From assembly GCA_022793375.1 (NCBI GenBank), contig JAAWCS010000056.1:1-47474 (forward strand): a stretch of 47,474 bases of DNA, written 5' to 3'. Of the stretch, positions 7,659-14,955 are shown piece by piece. The notes beneath the pieces were generated by a model. That model ran no database searches, was not told where the DNA came from, and was given only the letters and a program-made list of their open reading frames with translations. A program made the translations under genes and the position numbers. Within the stretch, counting starts at the first letter, position 1. The number at the start of each line of letters is the position of its first letter. Origin of the DNA: Lachnospiraceae bacterium. Its GTDB lineage: Bacteria > Bacillota > Clostridia > Lachnospirales > Lachnospiraceae.

Positions 7659-8819
7659 TCACGGCGCACTATAATACCGCACTTTTTCTTCGTCGTATTC
7701 AATCCCCAGCCCCGGCCCCTCCGGCACCTCTAAAAAGCCGTCTTTACAGACAATCGGCTTTGTCAAAAATTCATTTGCCACCGGCAGGATACTGGGTTGA
7801 TACTCCTGCATCCCGTGGAAATTGTAGAGGGCCGCGTCGCAATGTAGCGTGGCCGCGATGCATCCTCCCTGTCCGACGCTCAAATGTGGCGCGACCGGGC
7901 GGCCGTAAAGCTCGGCCAGCTGTGCGATGCGCATCATCTCGGTGATCCCGCAGCGCCCCACATCGGGCTGTACGATATCACAGCAGCGGCGGTCAAGAAT
8001 CTCTTTATACTGCCAATGGGTACGGTCGGCCTCCCCCAGGGCAATCGGCAGATCAACCGCTGCTGCCAGTTCGGCGTATCCCGGCAGGTCCTCCGGATTC
8101 AGCGGGCACTCCAGAAACGCTACATCCAGTTCTTCCAGCCGCCTTGCCAGGCGGATCGCCTGCGGCACCGTGTAATTCCAATGCGCGTCGATCATCAGTT
8201 TAAAGTCGTCGCCCAGCGCTTCCCGCAGCGCTGCCATAATGCGGATATCCTCTTCCATCCCATAGCCGATTTGCAGCTTGATTGCCCGAAATCCCTTTGC
8301 CTTCCAGTCCAGGGCCAGCGCAATCTTATCCTCCAGTTTCGGCGCCGGCAGCCCGGAGACGTATGCCGGGATCCGGTCTCGGTATGCCCCGCCGGCCAGC
8401 TGATACACGGGCAGTCCGGCCTGTCTGCCCGCAATATCCCACAGGGCACAGTCGACCGCCGCTACCGCGTCGACCATAAACCCGGTATAGTAGCCGCGGT
8501 CACGCATCAGGTCATACAGCCGGTTCCACAATACGCCGCGGTTAAGCGCGTTTTCCCCCAGCAGGACCGGGGTGAACAAATTCTTTATGATGGTCCCCGC
8601 CACCTCCGGCAGCACCGGGGCCAGCGCTTCCCCCCACCCGCAAACCCCGCTCTGCGTCGTGATTTTGACAAGCAGCGTCTCCATGTTTTTGGAGTACGGG
8701 CAGCGGTATTCCGGCCTCATATAGTAATCATAGGGACTGTCAAGCGTCGTTGTCTCCCCCAGGTAGACATGCTCCTTGCGTATTTTTACCGGAAATACTT
8801 CGATTGTCTCAATCCGCAT
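7659..8819 (-). CDS. Enolase-superfamily (mandelate racemase group) sugar-acid dehydratase
   Basis: 386 residues. Members abstract the proton alpha to a carboxylate, stabilised by Mg2+. N-terminal capping domain ~1-130; barrel with K181-L-Q183 (base on strand 2), metal ligands D211 (MIDAHWN), E237 (LECPL), E263 (LGEADR), then D286 (VQPDVGRC) and H312 (APHLS). The set of a Lys, three acidic ligands and a C-terminal Asp-His pair fits acid-sugar dehydratases. The residue at 183 is Gln rather than the Lys of mandelate racemase. Placed between TRAP transporter and DapA-type enzyme; the start overlaps the TRAP permease by 11 bases with AAAGGAG upstream, so it is translationally coupled. The exact sugar acid is unknown. 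Confidence 0.9.
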   Translation of the reverse strand: MRIETIEVFPVKIRKEHVYLGETTTLDSPYDYYMRPEYRCPYSKNMETLLVKITTQSGVCGWGEALAPVLPEVAGTIIKNLFTPVLLGENALNRGVLWNRLYDLMRDRGYYTGFMVDAVAAVDCALWDIAGRQAGLPVYQLAGGAYRDRIPAYVSGLPAPKLEDKIALALDWKAKGFRAIKLQIGYGMEEDIRIMAALREALGDDFKLMIDAHWNYTVPQAIRLARRLEELDVAFLECPLNPEDLPGYAELAAAVDLPIALGEADRTHWQYKEILDRRCCDIVQPDVGRCGITEMMRIAQLAELYGRPVAPHLSVGQGGCIAATLHCDAALYNFHGMQEYQPSILPVANEFLTKPIVCKDGFLEVPEGPGLGIEYDEEKVRYYSAP

Positions 8820-10728
8820 CCGTCGCTCCTTTCTCCTGCGCGCCCCTCCTGGCCGCCAGCCCGTTCCAGATAAAATAACCGATAATCAGCGCCATCGCTG
8901 CCAGCGTGATTGTCAAATCCGGCACAACCGTCATCACAATCGCCAGGATCACAATCGCAAACCGCTGCCATTTCTTCATCGGTACGAAGATACAGCCGAT
9001 GACGCCGGCCGCCATCCCGGCAATCCCGATCAGGGCCACAAAAATCATCCACGCCGTCCCGGCAGGCGTCCCCTGCAAAATCAGCGCCGGGTTAAAGATA
9101 AAGGCATAGGGGATAATGAAGGCCGGCAGGGACAGGCCTACCGCCATCCAGCCCGTTTTCATCGGCGGGGAATCCGCCAGGCCGGCCGCCGCATACGCCG
9201 AAATTGCCACCGGCGGCGTAATCCCCGAAAACACACCGAAATAGAGAGCGAACAAGTGGCTCGCCATCGCGTTGCAGCCCATTTTGATGAGCGCCGGCAC
9301 CGCGATTGCCGCTACCATAATATAAGCCGCGCTTGTCGGCAGACCCATACCCAGCACGATCGAAGCCAGCATGACCATCGGCAGCACCATATAGAGGTTG
9401 CCGCGCCCCAGGCTGATGATGATACTGGCAAATTTTACGCCGATCCCCGTCTCGTTCGATACGCCGATGACAATCCCGGCCGCCGCGCAGGTGACCGCGA
9501 TCATCACCGCGCCGCGGCCGCCTTTTGCCAGAGCACGGATCAGTCCCCGCACGTCAAACCGCCCCTTTTTCTCTGCCAGAAGAATCAGCACAATTACGCC
9601 AATTCCGTAGAGCGCCGCCTTATACGCGGAAAATCCCATTATCATTGTTATAATAATCACAACCAGTGGCGCCAGCAGATAGCACTTATGAATCAGCAGC
9701 CATTTCCACGAAACCTGATCCTTGCCCGGCTCCACGCCTTTTAGTCCCACGCGGTTTGCCTCAAAATGCACGGCGATAAAAATCGCAATGAAATAGAGCA
9801 CGGCCGGGATCGCCGCCGCTACGCAGAGACTCAGATAGGAAATGCCCACGTACTCTGCCAGCAGAAACGAAGCGGCTCCCATGACGGGCGGCAAAATCTG
9901 CCCGCCGGTGGAGGCGGAGGCCTCTACCGCTCCCGCAAAGACCGGCCGGTAGCCTGTCTTTTTCATCAGCGGAATCGTGTATACGCCCGTCGAGGTGACG
10001 TTTGCCGTCGAACTGCCGGATATCATCCCCATCAGCCCGCTGGCTACCACCGCCATTTTGGCCGGCCCGCCCTTGGCTTTCCCGGTCAGGGCAAAGGCCA
10101 GATCGATAAAAAACTTTCCCGCGCCCGAGAACTCCAAAAACTCTCCGAACAGGGTGAACATAAAGATGAACGTCGCCGAAGCGGCCACCGTTGAGCCAAA
10201 AATACCGTTCGTACTCAGACACATCTGCTCGGCCATCCTGAGAACGGTCGTCCCGGTATGGCGCAGGCGGCCGTGAAGGTATTTTCCAAAAAAAGCATAG
10301 GCAATCGCCACCAGGCATACCACTACCATTCCCCAGCCGGCCACCCGCCTGGTCGCCTCCAGCACCGCCACGATCAGAAAGATTGCGACCGCGTAATCAA
10401 GCGCCGTCAAAGGCGACACAAAGGGGATGCGCAAAAGCAGCCTGTCATACGCAATCTGGCTCAGATACAATAGGCCAGCCAGCACGACCGCAAACCATAT
10501 AAAGTCCATCCATCCCGGCTTTGAAAACTTCCCCTTGCGGGCGGCCGGAAAAATCAGGAAGGCCATTGGTAAAAGGAACATCAGGTGCGTTGTGCGCATC
10601 TTATATGCTTCTAATATTCCTGCCGCCGACGTGTACAGATGGAAACACGCCGCCAAAAGCCCCATCACAAAGACCACTTTCCCCGCAAGTTCTGCCAGGG
10701 AATACGTTGATTTTGTATTTGTATCCAC
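8809..10728 (-). CDS. TRAP transporter fused permease (4TM + 12TM)
   Basis: 639 residues, GTG start at 10728 with GGAG upstream. Fused small and large TRAP membrane subunits typical of TAXI-TRAP systems: an N-terminal ~150-residue part with about four membrane helices, then a DctM-like domain with GGPAKMAVVASGLMGMISGS, SASTGGQILPPVMGAASFL and LGMGLPTSAAYIM, which are conserved motifs of the large subunit. TRAP carriers use an ion gradient for high-affinity uptake of carboxylates with a periplasmic or lipid-anchored binding protein. It lies between the TAXI binding protein and the dehydratase, so the cargo is most likely the sugar acid degraded by this operon. Confidence 0.95.
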   Translation of the reverse strand: MDTNTKSTYSLAELAGKVVFVMGLLAACFHLYTSAAGILEAYKMRTTHLMFLLPMAFLIFPAARKGKFSKPGWMDFIWFAVVLAGLLYLSQIAYDRLLLRIPFVSPLTALDYAVAIFLIVAVLEATRRVAGWGMVVVCLVAIAYAFFGKYLHGRLRHTGTTVLRMAEQMCLSTNGIFGSTVAASATFIFMFTLFGEFLEFSGAGKFFIDLAFALTGKAKGGPAKMAVVASGLMGMISGSSTANVTSTGVYTIPLMKKTGYRPVFAGAVEASASTGGQILPPVMGAASFLLAEYVGISYLSLCVAAAIPAVLYFIAIFIAVHFEANRVGLKGVEPGKDQVSWKWLLIHKCYLLAPLVVIIITMIMGFSAYKAALYGIGVIVLILLAEKKGRFDVRGLIRALAKGGRGAVMIAVTCAAAGIVIGVSNETGIGVKFASIIISLGRGNLYMVLPMVMLASIVLGMGLPTSAAYIMVAAIAVPALIKMGCNAMASHLFALYFGVFSGITPPVAISAYAAAGLADSPPMKTGWMAVGLSLPAFIIPYAFIFNPALILQGTPAGTAWMIFVALIGIAGMAAGVIGCIFVPMKKWQRFAIVILAIVMTVVPDLTITLAAMALIIGYFIWNGLAARRGAQEKGATDAD

Positions 10729-10802
10729 TGTTTTTCCCTCTCCTGTAGGGGCTGTTACACGGACGGTTCAAGACCAGGAGCATAACAGCCCGCTGTTTTG
10801 TG

Positions 10803-11897
10803 TTATTGCGCCAGAGCGCCCGCTTCGCTGTAATAGCGCGCCGCCCCCGGGTGCAGTTCGGCTTCGATCCCCGCCAGCGCGCTCTCCGGCCCGGTCATAT
10901 AGCTGGCAAAGCCCGAATTTACACTGCCCAATATCTCGATTCCCTCGGGGGAATTGAGGAATTTTGTGATTTCATAGACGACATTCTCGTCCGCTCCCTC
11001 GCCGGCACAGACCGTAATCACCACGCCGACGCTGGCCGTATCCGTGTCAATGCCGTTGTACGTGCCGGAGGCAATCGGTTTGCTCAGATACCCCTGTCCG
11101 CACAGCCAGTCCACCGCCTCCTGATCCAGGCTCAAAAGTTTGATCTCGCGGGAGGCCGCTATCTCCGAAATGCTGGAATACGGTACCCCTGCCAAGACCG
11201 CCACCGCGTTCAGCTGGCCGTCGGTAAAGAGGGTGGACGCATCGCCGATATTCAGATACTCTACCTTGCCGCCCCAGCTGGCAATATCGTCATACGTCAC
11301 GCCGTAATAGGAAAGGATCTTGCGAAACAGCGATTCAATCCCGCTGCCCTGCGTGCCTACCGAGACCTTGAGCGGATACTTCTGCTCGATCAGCTCGGCA
11401 AAGCTGTTCACCGGCACATCCGAAGAAACCGCCACATGCAGCACCGACTCCATCACCGAAGCGACGCTGTAAAAACCGGACAGCTTTTCCGGGAAGCTTC
11501 CTTCGCCCAAAAGCGCTTCGTGGATCGTGTCGCTCTGGGAATGGGCGATCACCGTATCGCCGCTGCTTAAAAGGGATAGATTCGAGGCAGCCGCCCCTAC
11601 CTTTACCGTGCAGGTAATATCCGGCTCCAGGCTGTTGATATACTCGCCGATCTGGATTCCCATGGCATACACGGAGCCTGTCTCCGCGCCGAAGGTCATG
11701 GTCAAGTCATAAAATTCCGGCAGGGCCGACCCGCCTGTGCCCGCGTTGTCCTGGCCGCCCGCATTTTCCCCGCCGGCTGCCGGCGTTCCCTCCTGGCCGC
11801 CCGCGGCCTCTGTCGTTTTCGCGCCGTCCTGCCCGCAGCCGCCAAGCAGCATCGCCAGCATACAAACCGCCAACAACCAACTGTGTACCCTCTTCAT
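10803..11897 (-). CDS. TAXI family TRAP solute-binding lipoprotein
   Basis: Start at the ATG at 11897 (MKRVHSWLLAVCMLAML), preceded by GGGAGG nine bases away; the frame extends further upstream without meaning. 364 residues. Signal peptide with lipobox L-G-G-C, C21 lipidated. A Gly/Ala-rich linker is followed by the TAXI core: LTMTFGAETGSVYAMGIQIG, CTVKVGAAASNLSLLSSGD, VSVGTQGSGIE (split motif), LFTDGQLNAVAVLAGVP. TAXI proteins deliver substrate to a fused TRAP permease, here the next gene (74-base gap). Pairing of a TAXI protein with sugar-acid enzymes is less usual than the DctP type. Confidence 0.93.
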   Translation of the reverse strand: MKRVHSWLLAVCMLAMLLGGCGQDGAKTTEAAGGQEGTPAAGGENAGGQDNAGTGGSALPEFYDLTMTFGAETGSVYAMGIQIGEYINSLEPDITCTVKVGAAASNLSLLSSGDTVIAHSQSDTIHEALLGEGSFPEKLSGFYSVASVMESVLHVAVSSDVPVNSFAELIEQKYPLKVSVGTQGSGIESLFRKILSYYGVTYDDIASWGGKVEYLNIGDASTLFTDGQLNAVAVLAGVPYSSISEIAASREIKLLSLDQEAVDWLCGQGYLSKPIASGTYNGIDTDTASVGVVITVCAGEGADENVVYEITKFLNSPEGIEILGSVNSGFASYMTGPESALAGIEAELHPGAARYYSEAGALAQ

Positions 11898-11996
11898 TAC
11901 CTTTGTCCTCCCATACTTTTTTATTTGTTTCAGGCCGCGGCGTCCGGACTTACGGCCCGCGGCTGATCCTTCTGTGTTTCGCAGTCCCGCTGCCAA

Positions 11997-13028
11997 TTAC
12001 CGCTGTACCCGCCCGGAACCGTTGCCGGCCGCCAGCGCTTCTACCTCCGCCACGGAGACCAGGTTGAAATCATGTTCTATGGAATGCTTGAGACACGAGG
12101 CTGCCGCCGCAAAGCCGATCGCCTTTTCCGGCTCAAAGCCGTTTAGCAGGCTATAGATCAATCCGCCGCCAAACGAATCGCCGCCGCCCACGCGGTCTAC
12201 GATGTGGACGTGGTAAACCGGCGAAAAATACGCCCTGTCCTCTTTTTGAGAATAGAGCATCCCGGCCCAGTCATTGTCCGTCGCCGAGTGGGAACTCCTG
12301 AGAGTAATCGCCGCCATCGTACAGCCAAACCGTTTTGACAGTCGGCGGGCCACGTCCGCATAGCCTTCATGGTTCAGCCGCCCGCCCTCGATATCCGTGC
12401 CCTCGGCCTCGATCCCGAATACGTCCTTGGCGTCCTCCTCATTGGCAATGCATACGTCCGTATACGGAAGCAGTTTTTCCATCACCGCGCCGGCCTGCTC
12501 CCGGCTCCAGAGTTTCTTGCGGTAATTTAAGTCGCAGGAGATGGTCACGCCTTTTTCCTTGGCCGCCTTGCAGGCCTCCAGGCAAATCTGCGGCAGTTCC
12601 CCGCCCAGTGCCGGCGTAATGCCGGTCCAGTGAAACCAATCGGCTCCCGCAAATATCGCGTCCCAGTCAAAATCCGCCTTTACCGATTCTGCGATCGAAG
12701 AATGGGCGCGGTCATAAATTACTTTTGAGGAACGCTGCGAAGCTCCTTTTTCACAAAAATAAATCCCCAGGCGGTCTCCCCCTCTTGCCATATAGCTTGT
12801 ATCCACGCCAAACTGCCGCAGGGCGTTGACCGCGCACTGGCCGATTTCATGCTCCGGCACTTTGCTGACAAAAACGCTTTCCAGGCCGAAATTTGCCAGC
12901 GAGACCGCCACGTTCGCTTCGCCGCCCGCATAACTCACCTCAAAGCGGCCGCTCTGCAGCAGGCGCGCATACCCCTCCGGGTTCAGGCGCATCATGATTT
13001 CCCCGAAGGTAACTACTTTTTTTGCCAT
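11997..13028 (-). CDS. kdgK: 2-keto-3-deoxygluconate kinase (PfkB family)
   Basis: Start at the ATG at 13028 (MAKKVVTFGEIMMRLNPEG), preceded by GGAGG nine bases away. 343 residues. Ribokinase-like sugar kinase: VVTFGEIMMRL, the PfkB first signature GGEANVAVSLANFG, and the C-terminal signature VDRVGGGDSFGGGLIYSL with the catalytic Asp in GGGDSF. KdgK phosphorylates 2-keto-3-deoxygluconate to KDPG, substrate of the upstream aldolase gene. The N-terminal FGEIMMRL motif and partnership with Eda make this assignment stronger than a general fructokinase. 51 bases after the aldolase gene. Confidence 0.92.
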   Translation of the reverse strand: MAKKVVTFGEIMMRLNPEGYARLLQSGRFEVSYAGGEANVAVSLANFGLESVFVSKVPEHEIGQCAVNALRQFGVDTSYMARGGDRLGIYFCEKGASQRSSKVIYDRAHSSIAESVKADFDWDAIFAGADWFHWTGITPALGGELPQICLEACKAAKEKGVTISCDLNYRKKLWSREQAGAVMEKLLPYTDVCIANEEDAKDVFGIEAEGTDIEGGRLNHEGYADVARRLSKRFGCTMAAITLRSSHSATDNDWAGMLYSQKEDRAYFSPVYHVHIVDRVGGGDSFGGGLIYSLLNGFEPEKAIGFAAAASCLKHSIEHDFNLVSVAEVEALAAGNGSGRVQR

Positions 13029-13079
13029 CCTTTCTCGCCTCCTATAAATTTTTCTAATCACTGTTGACATTTTGGCTTT

Positions 13080-13748
13080 TTAATCCTGCGGCTGTTTTGA
13101 AAGGCCGGCCGCTTCCAGCAAATGCCTGGCTCTTCGCGTAATCTCGTCAAACCTGCCTTCCTGTACCAGCCCCGGGCTTGTCAGGCTGCCGCCCACACCG
13201 GCGCCCACCGCGCCGGCCGCCAGATAGGCGGCCACATTTTCCGCGCCGATTCCGCCGACTGCCATAAAACGGATCTGTCCCAAAGGAGCTCTGAGCGCCT
13301 TTAGGTAACCGGGGCCCATCTCCCGGGCGGGAAAGAGTTTTACGTAATCGGCACCCGCCTGGTGCGCCGCCATCGCCTCGCTGGCCGTCGCCGCGCCCGG
13401 GATCGAAACCAGACCGCGTTGTTTCGTCAGCGCGATTACTTCGCAATTGACATCCGGGGATATGATAAACCGACCGCCGGCCGCCGCTGTCATTTCTACT
13501 TGTTCTCTGGTCAATACGGTTCCTGCCCCTGTCAGCAGTTTCCCGGCAAATTCGCTTTCTATACATCCGATCGTGTCCGCTGTCTCCTGCCATGTCTCAG
13601 GCCGGCCTGGATCGTATGTAATCTCTGCCAGGCGAATTCCGCCCTCGTACAGGGCCTTTATCACCCGGCCGCAATCCTCTGGCGCAATGCCGCGCAGGAT
13701 TGCGATGATCTTGTGCCGCTCCACCCACTCCAGTACTTTTTCCCTCAT
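13080..13748 (-). CDS. eda: KDPG (2-keto-3-deoxy-6-phosphogluconate) aldolase
   Basis: 222 residues. Class I aldolase that splits KDPG into pyruvate and glyceraldehyde-3-phosphate. Conserved segments: IIAILRGIAPEDCGRVIKAL, AEITYD (E42), LLTGAGTVLTREQVEMT, GGRFIISPDVN, and the Schiff-base K137 in ADYVKLFPA, followed by MAVGGIGAENVAAYLAAGA phosphate-binding loop. First gene of the operon, AGGAGA upstream, strong promoter at 13778-13806. Confidence 0.95.
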   Translation of the reverse strand: MREKVLEWVERHKIIAILRGIAPEDCGRVIKALYEGGIRLAEITYDPGRPETWQETADTIGCIESEFAGKLLTGAGTVLTREQVEMTAAAGGRFIISPDVNCEVIALTKQRGLVSIPGAATASEAMAAHQAGADYVKLFPAREMGPGYLKALRAPLGQIRFMAVGGIGAENVAAYLAAGAVGAGVGGSLTSPGLVQEGRFDEITRRARHLLEAAGLSKQPQD

Positions 13749-13777
13749 ATCTTCTCCTTTTTGGTTTATTTATTCGT

Positions 13778-13810
13778 ATTATAACATTATCATCTATATT
13801 ATGCAATATA
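13778..13810 (-). promoter_or_regulatory. Sugar-acid operon promoter with overlapping palindrome
   Basis: Minus strand -35 TTGCAT (13801-13806) and -10 TATAAT (13778-13783), spacer 17. A palindrome TATATT-ATGC-AATATA (13795-13810) covers the -35 box, a typical repressor position; the IclR-type protein of the operon is the natural candidate. The region is very AT-rich compared with the genes around it. Confidence 0.7.
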
Positions 13811-13844
13811 TATTTAAAATTATTTCGACGGAACATTATGCGTT

Positions 13845-14102
13845 TTATCGTTCTTTATCTCTAGTGCATTCTGCGAAAACAGGTAGACAAAAAGGCGGCT
13901 GTAATGCCGCCTGTTCGATTATTATATGATTTTCAAACAACTCTTTTTTTGACAGACTGCCGTTTTTAATGATGATGGCCCGTTTCAGTTTGGGGAGCGG
14001 AGCTATAAGAGGGATAGGCGCCAGAAAAGAGGGGATGCTGAGGGGAATGACAAGACGGCGCAGGCAGATCATTTTGGCGAGTGGTAATTTGGGCGGGCGC
14101 AT
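13845..14102 (-). other. Unassigned region; short basic/hydrophobic reading frame of doubtful status
   Basis: A minus-strand frame of 85 codons (MRPPKLPLAKMICLRRLVIP...) spans this gap and runs through the terminator hairpin at 13893-13912, which argues against it being a full-length gene. The first half is Pro/Leu/Ile-rich, the second contains IIIKNGSLSKKELFENHIII. I recognise no family and see no good ribosome site. It may be the remnant or leader of a lost gene next to the toxin-antitoxin module. Confidence 0.2.
13888..13912 (-). terminator. Rho-independent terminator upstream of eda
   Basis: AGGCGGC (13893-13899) pairs with GCCGCCT (13906-13912); on the minus strand a run of five T follows (13888-13892). 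It would end a minus-strand transcript entering from 13913-14110 and insulate the eda promoter. Confidence 0.7.
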
Positions 14103-14125
14103 TGCAATAAATGTGTATTTTACTA

Positions 14126-14154
14126 TTGAATCCTGCCGCCGGATGTGTTATAGT
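14126..14154 (+). promoter_or_regulatory. Promoter of antitoxin-like RNA 1
   Basis: -35 TTGAAT (14126-14131), 17-base spacer, -10 TATAGT (14149-14154). Transcription should begin near 14161. The segment from this promoter to 14202 is repeated at 14534-14610 with one difference that I can see. Confidence 0.75.
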
Positions 14155-14160
14155 AGAGAC

Positions 14161-14264
14161 ACAAAAGGGAAAGCCAGAGACACACGGCCTACCCTCAATT
14201 AGTAGATGTTGTACCTCTTATGAGGTCAGCCGTCACTATTGGTGGTAGTGGCGGCTATTTCTTT
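14161..14264 (+). ncRNA. Antisense RNA, probable type I antitoxin
   Basis: A ~104-nt RNA is predicted from promoter to terminator. It contains a small hairpin ACCTC-TTAT-GAGGT (14213-14226) and ends in an 11-bp terminator stem AGCCGTCACTA/TAGTGGCGGCT (14228-14256) followed by ATTTCTTT. It lies opposite the last codons and 3' untranslated region of the small hydrophobic protein gene at 14255-14347, the convergent tail-to-tail arrangement known for TxpA/RatA-type type I systems. It has no credible reading frame with a ribosome site. Confidence 0.7.
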
Positions 14265-14347
14265 CCCGTGAAAATCTGATGACACAGACCTACAAGGGCA
14301 ACGACAAATATACAAAACTGAAACAAATCAGAATATGTAACATTCAT
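14255..14347 (-). CDS. Small hydrophobic protein, probable type I (holin-like) toxin
   Basis: 30 residues from the ATG at 14347 (MNVTYSDLFQFCIFVVALVG), six bases after GGAGGG; an ATG at 14353 directly abuts that site and is less likely. One membrane helix (~8-26) and a basic tail ending GKK, as in small membrane toxins that depolarise the cell. It has its own strong promoter, a leader that can mask its ribosome site, and an antisense RNA over its 3' end. I do not know a validated named member with this sequence, though the pattern fits short holin-like toxins of Firmicutes. Not experimentally supported here. Confidence 0.7.
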   Translation of the reverse strand: MNVTYSDLFQFCIFVVALVGLCHQIFTGKK

Positions 14348-14353
14348 CTGCAT

Positions 14354-14398
14354 CCCTCCTTTCTCTCGTCCGGAGGGTAGCCCCTCCGTAATGGAGGG
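14354..14398 (-). promoter_or_regulatory. Toxin leader with masked ribosome site
   Basis: Read on the minus strand, the leader has CCCTCC (14393-14398), GGAGGG (14382-14387), CCCTCC (14372-14377) and GGAGGG (14354-14359, the Shine-Dalgarno). The two halves can form two hairpins, the second burying the ribosome site, or the first and last elements can pair instead. Such self-masking is characteristic of type I toxin mRNAs. Confidence 0.6.
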
Positions 14399-14435
14399 CA
14401 GGCCGCCTTTATGCGCTCTGGTTTCCCATGTCCAC

Positions 14436-14464
14436 ATCATAGCATAACGGCTAAAGTCTTTCAA
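14436..14464 (-). promoter_or_regulatory. Toxin promoter
   Basis: Minus strand -35 TTGAAA (14459-14464), 17-base spacer, -10 TATGAT (14436-14441). The mRNA would have a leader of about 80 bases. Confidence 0.75.
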
Positions 14465-14533
14465 TTCTATTTTTCACGATTTTTTCTTTTTCTGCTTTAC
14501 TTTCCAAAAATACAATAAACGTTTGTTTTTCCC

Positions 14534-14562
14534 TTGAATCCTGCCGCCGGATGTGTTAGAGT
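14534..14562 (+). promoter_or_regulatory. Promoter of antitoxin-like RNA 2
   Basis: -35 TTGAAT (14534-14539), spacer 17, -10 TAGAGT (14557-14562). It differs from the RNA 1 promoter by one base in the -10 box (TATAGT to TAGAGT), which should weaken it. Confidence 0.65.
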
Positions 14563-14568
14563 AGAGAC

Positions 14569-14658
14569 ACAAAAGGGAAAGCCAGAGACACACGGCCTAC
14601 CCTCAATTAGCAAATGCCCCTCCTGGCCGCAACAAAAGCACAGCCATAAGGGGCATTT
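14569..14658 (+). ncRNA. Second antitoxin-like RNA, no toxin recognised
   Basis: The first ~42 nt repeat RNA 1 almost exactly; the 3' part is unrelated and forms a long hairpin, AAATGCCCCT (14612-14621) with AGGGGCATTT (14649-14658), with an inner TGGC/GCCA stem. No T-run follows on this strand. On the opposite strand I found no small hydrophobic protein with ribosome site, so this may be an orphan antitoxin or the relic of a second module. Confidence 0.5.
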
Positions 14659-14770
14659 AAAAATCGAAGTGTTAAATTTATCGGAGACCAATACCGCGAA
14701 AACACAGGCATTGCCGCCATTTTGTCATCCTGCTTTTACATAATATCCATACGAATCTTTCTTATATACT

Positions 14771-14915
14771 GTGAGAACAACGGCCGCGGTGAATCCAGGC
14801 TTCCCTGCGGCACACGGAAATTCCCGCTTAGTGCTGCTTCATTCCTGACCTGACACGGTTCACAGGCTTCCGTTGCGCAGGACCCAAACCCATCTGCGCG
14901 AAACCGCCGTCTCAC
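14771..14915 (-). ncRNA. ffs: Signal recognition particle RNA (4.5S/scRNA)
   Basis: The minus strand contains the invariant SRP domain IV: GTCAGGTC, AGGAA and GAAGCAGC (14830-14854 region). The ends GTGAG (14911-14915) and CTCAC (14771-14775) pair, closing a rod of about 145 nt. A consensus promoter lies at 14927-14955. The RNA directly follows tadA, as in many Firmicutes. The exact 5' and 3' ends are estimated from the terminal pairing. Confidence 0.92.
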
Positions 14916-14926
14916 AGTACCATTAG

Positions 14927-14955
14927 AGTATACTATTCGTTTTCGGCCTTGTCAA
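14927..14955 (-). promoter_or_regulatory. SRP RNA promoter inside the 3' end of tadA
   Basis: Minus strand -35 TTGACA (14950-14955), spacer exactly 17, -10 TATACT (14927-14932). The -35 lies within the last codons of tadA and the -10 overlaps its stop. Such near-consensus elements fit an abundant stable RNA. Confidence 0.85.

Noticed and set aside
7884..8873. 329-codon plus-strand frame opposite the dehydratase
   Set aside because: The minus strand carries all enolase-superfamily catalytic residues; the plus frame has no family character.
8776..9744. 322-codon plus-strand frame opposite the TRAP permease
   Set aside because: Arg/His-rich shadow of a hydrophobic membrane protein.
14497..14691. 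64-codon minus-strand frame opposite RNA 2 as a second toxin
   Set aside because: Not hydrophobic enough, rich in Cys/Pro/Gly, and without a ribosome site; it mirrors the duplicated RNA promoter.
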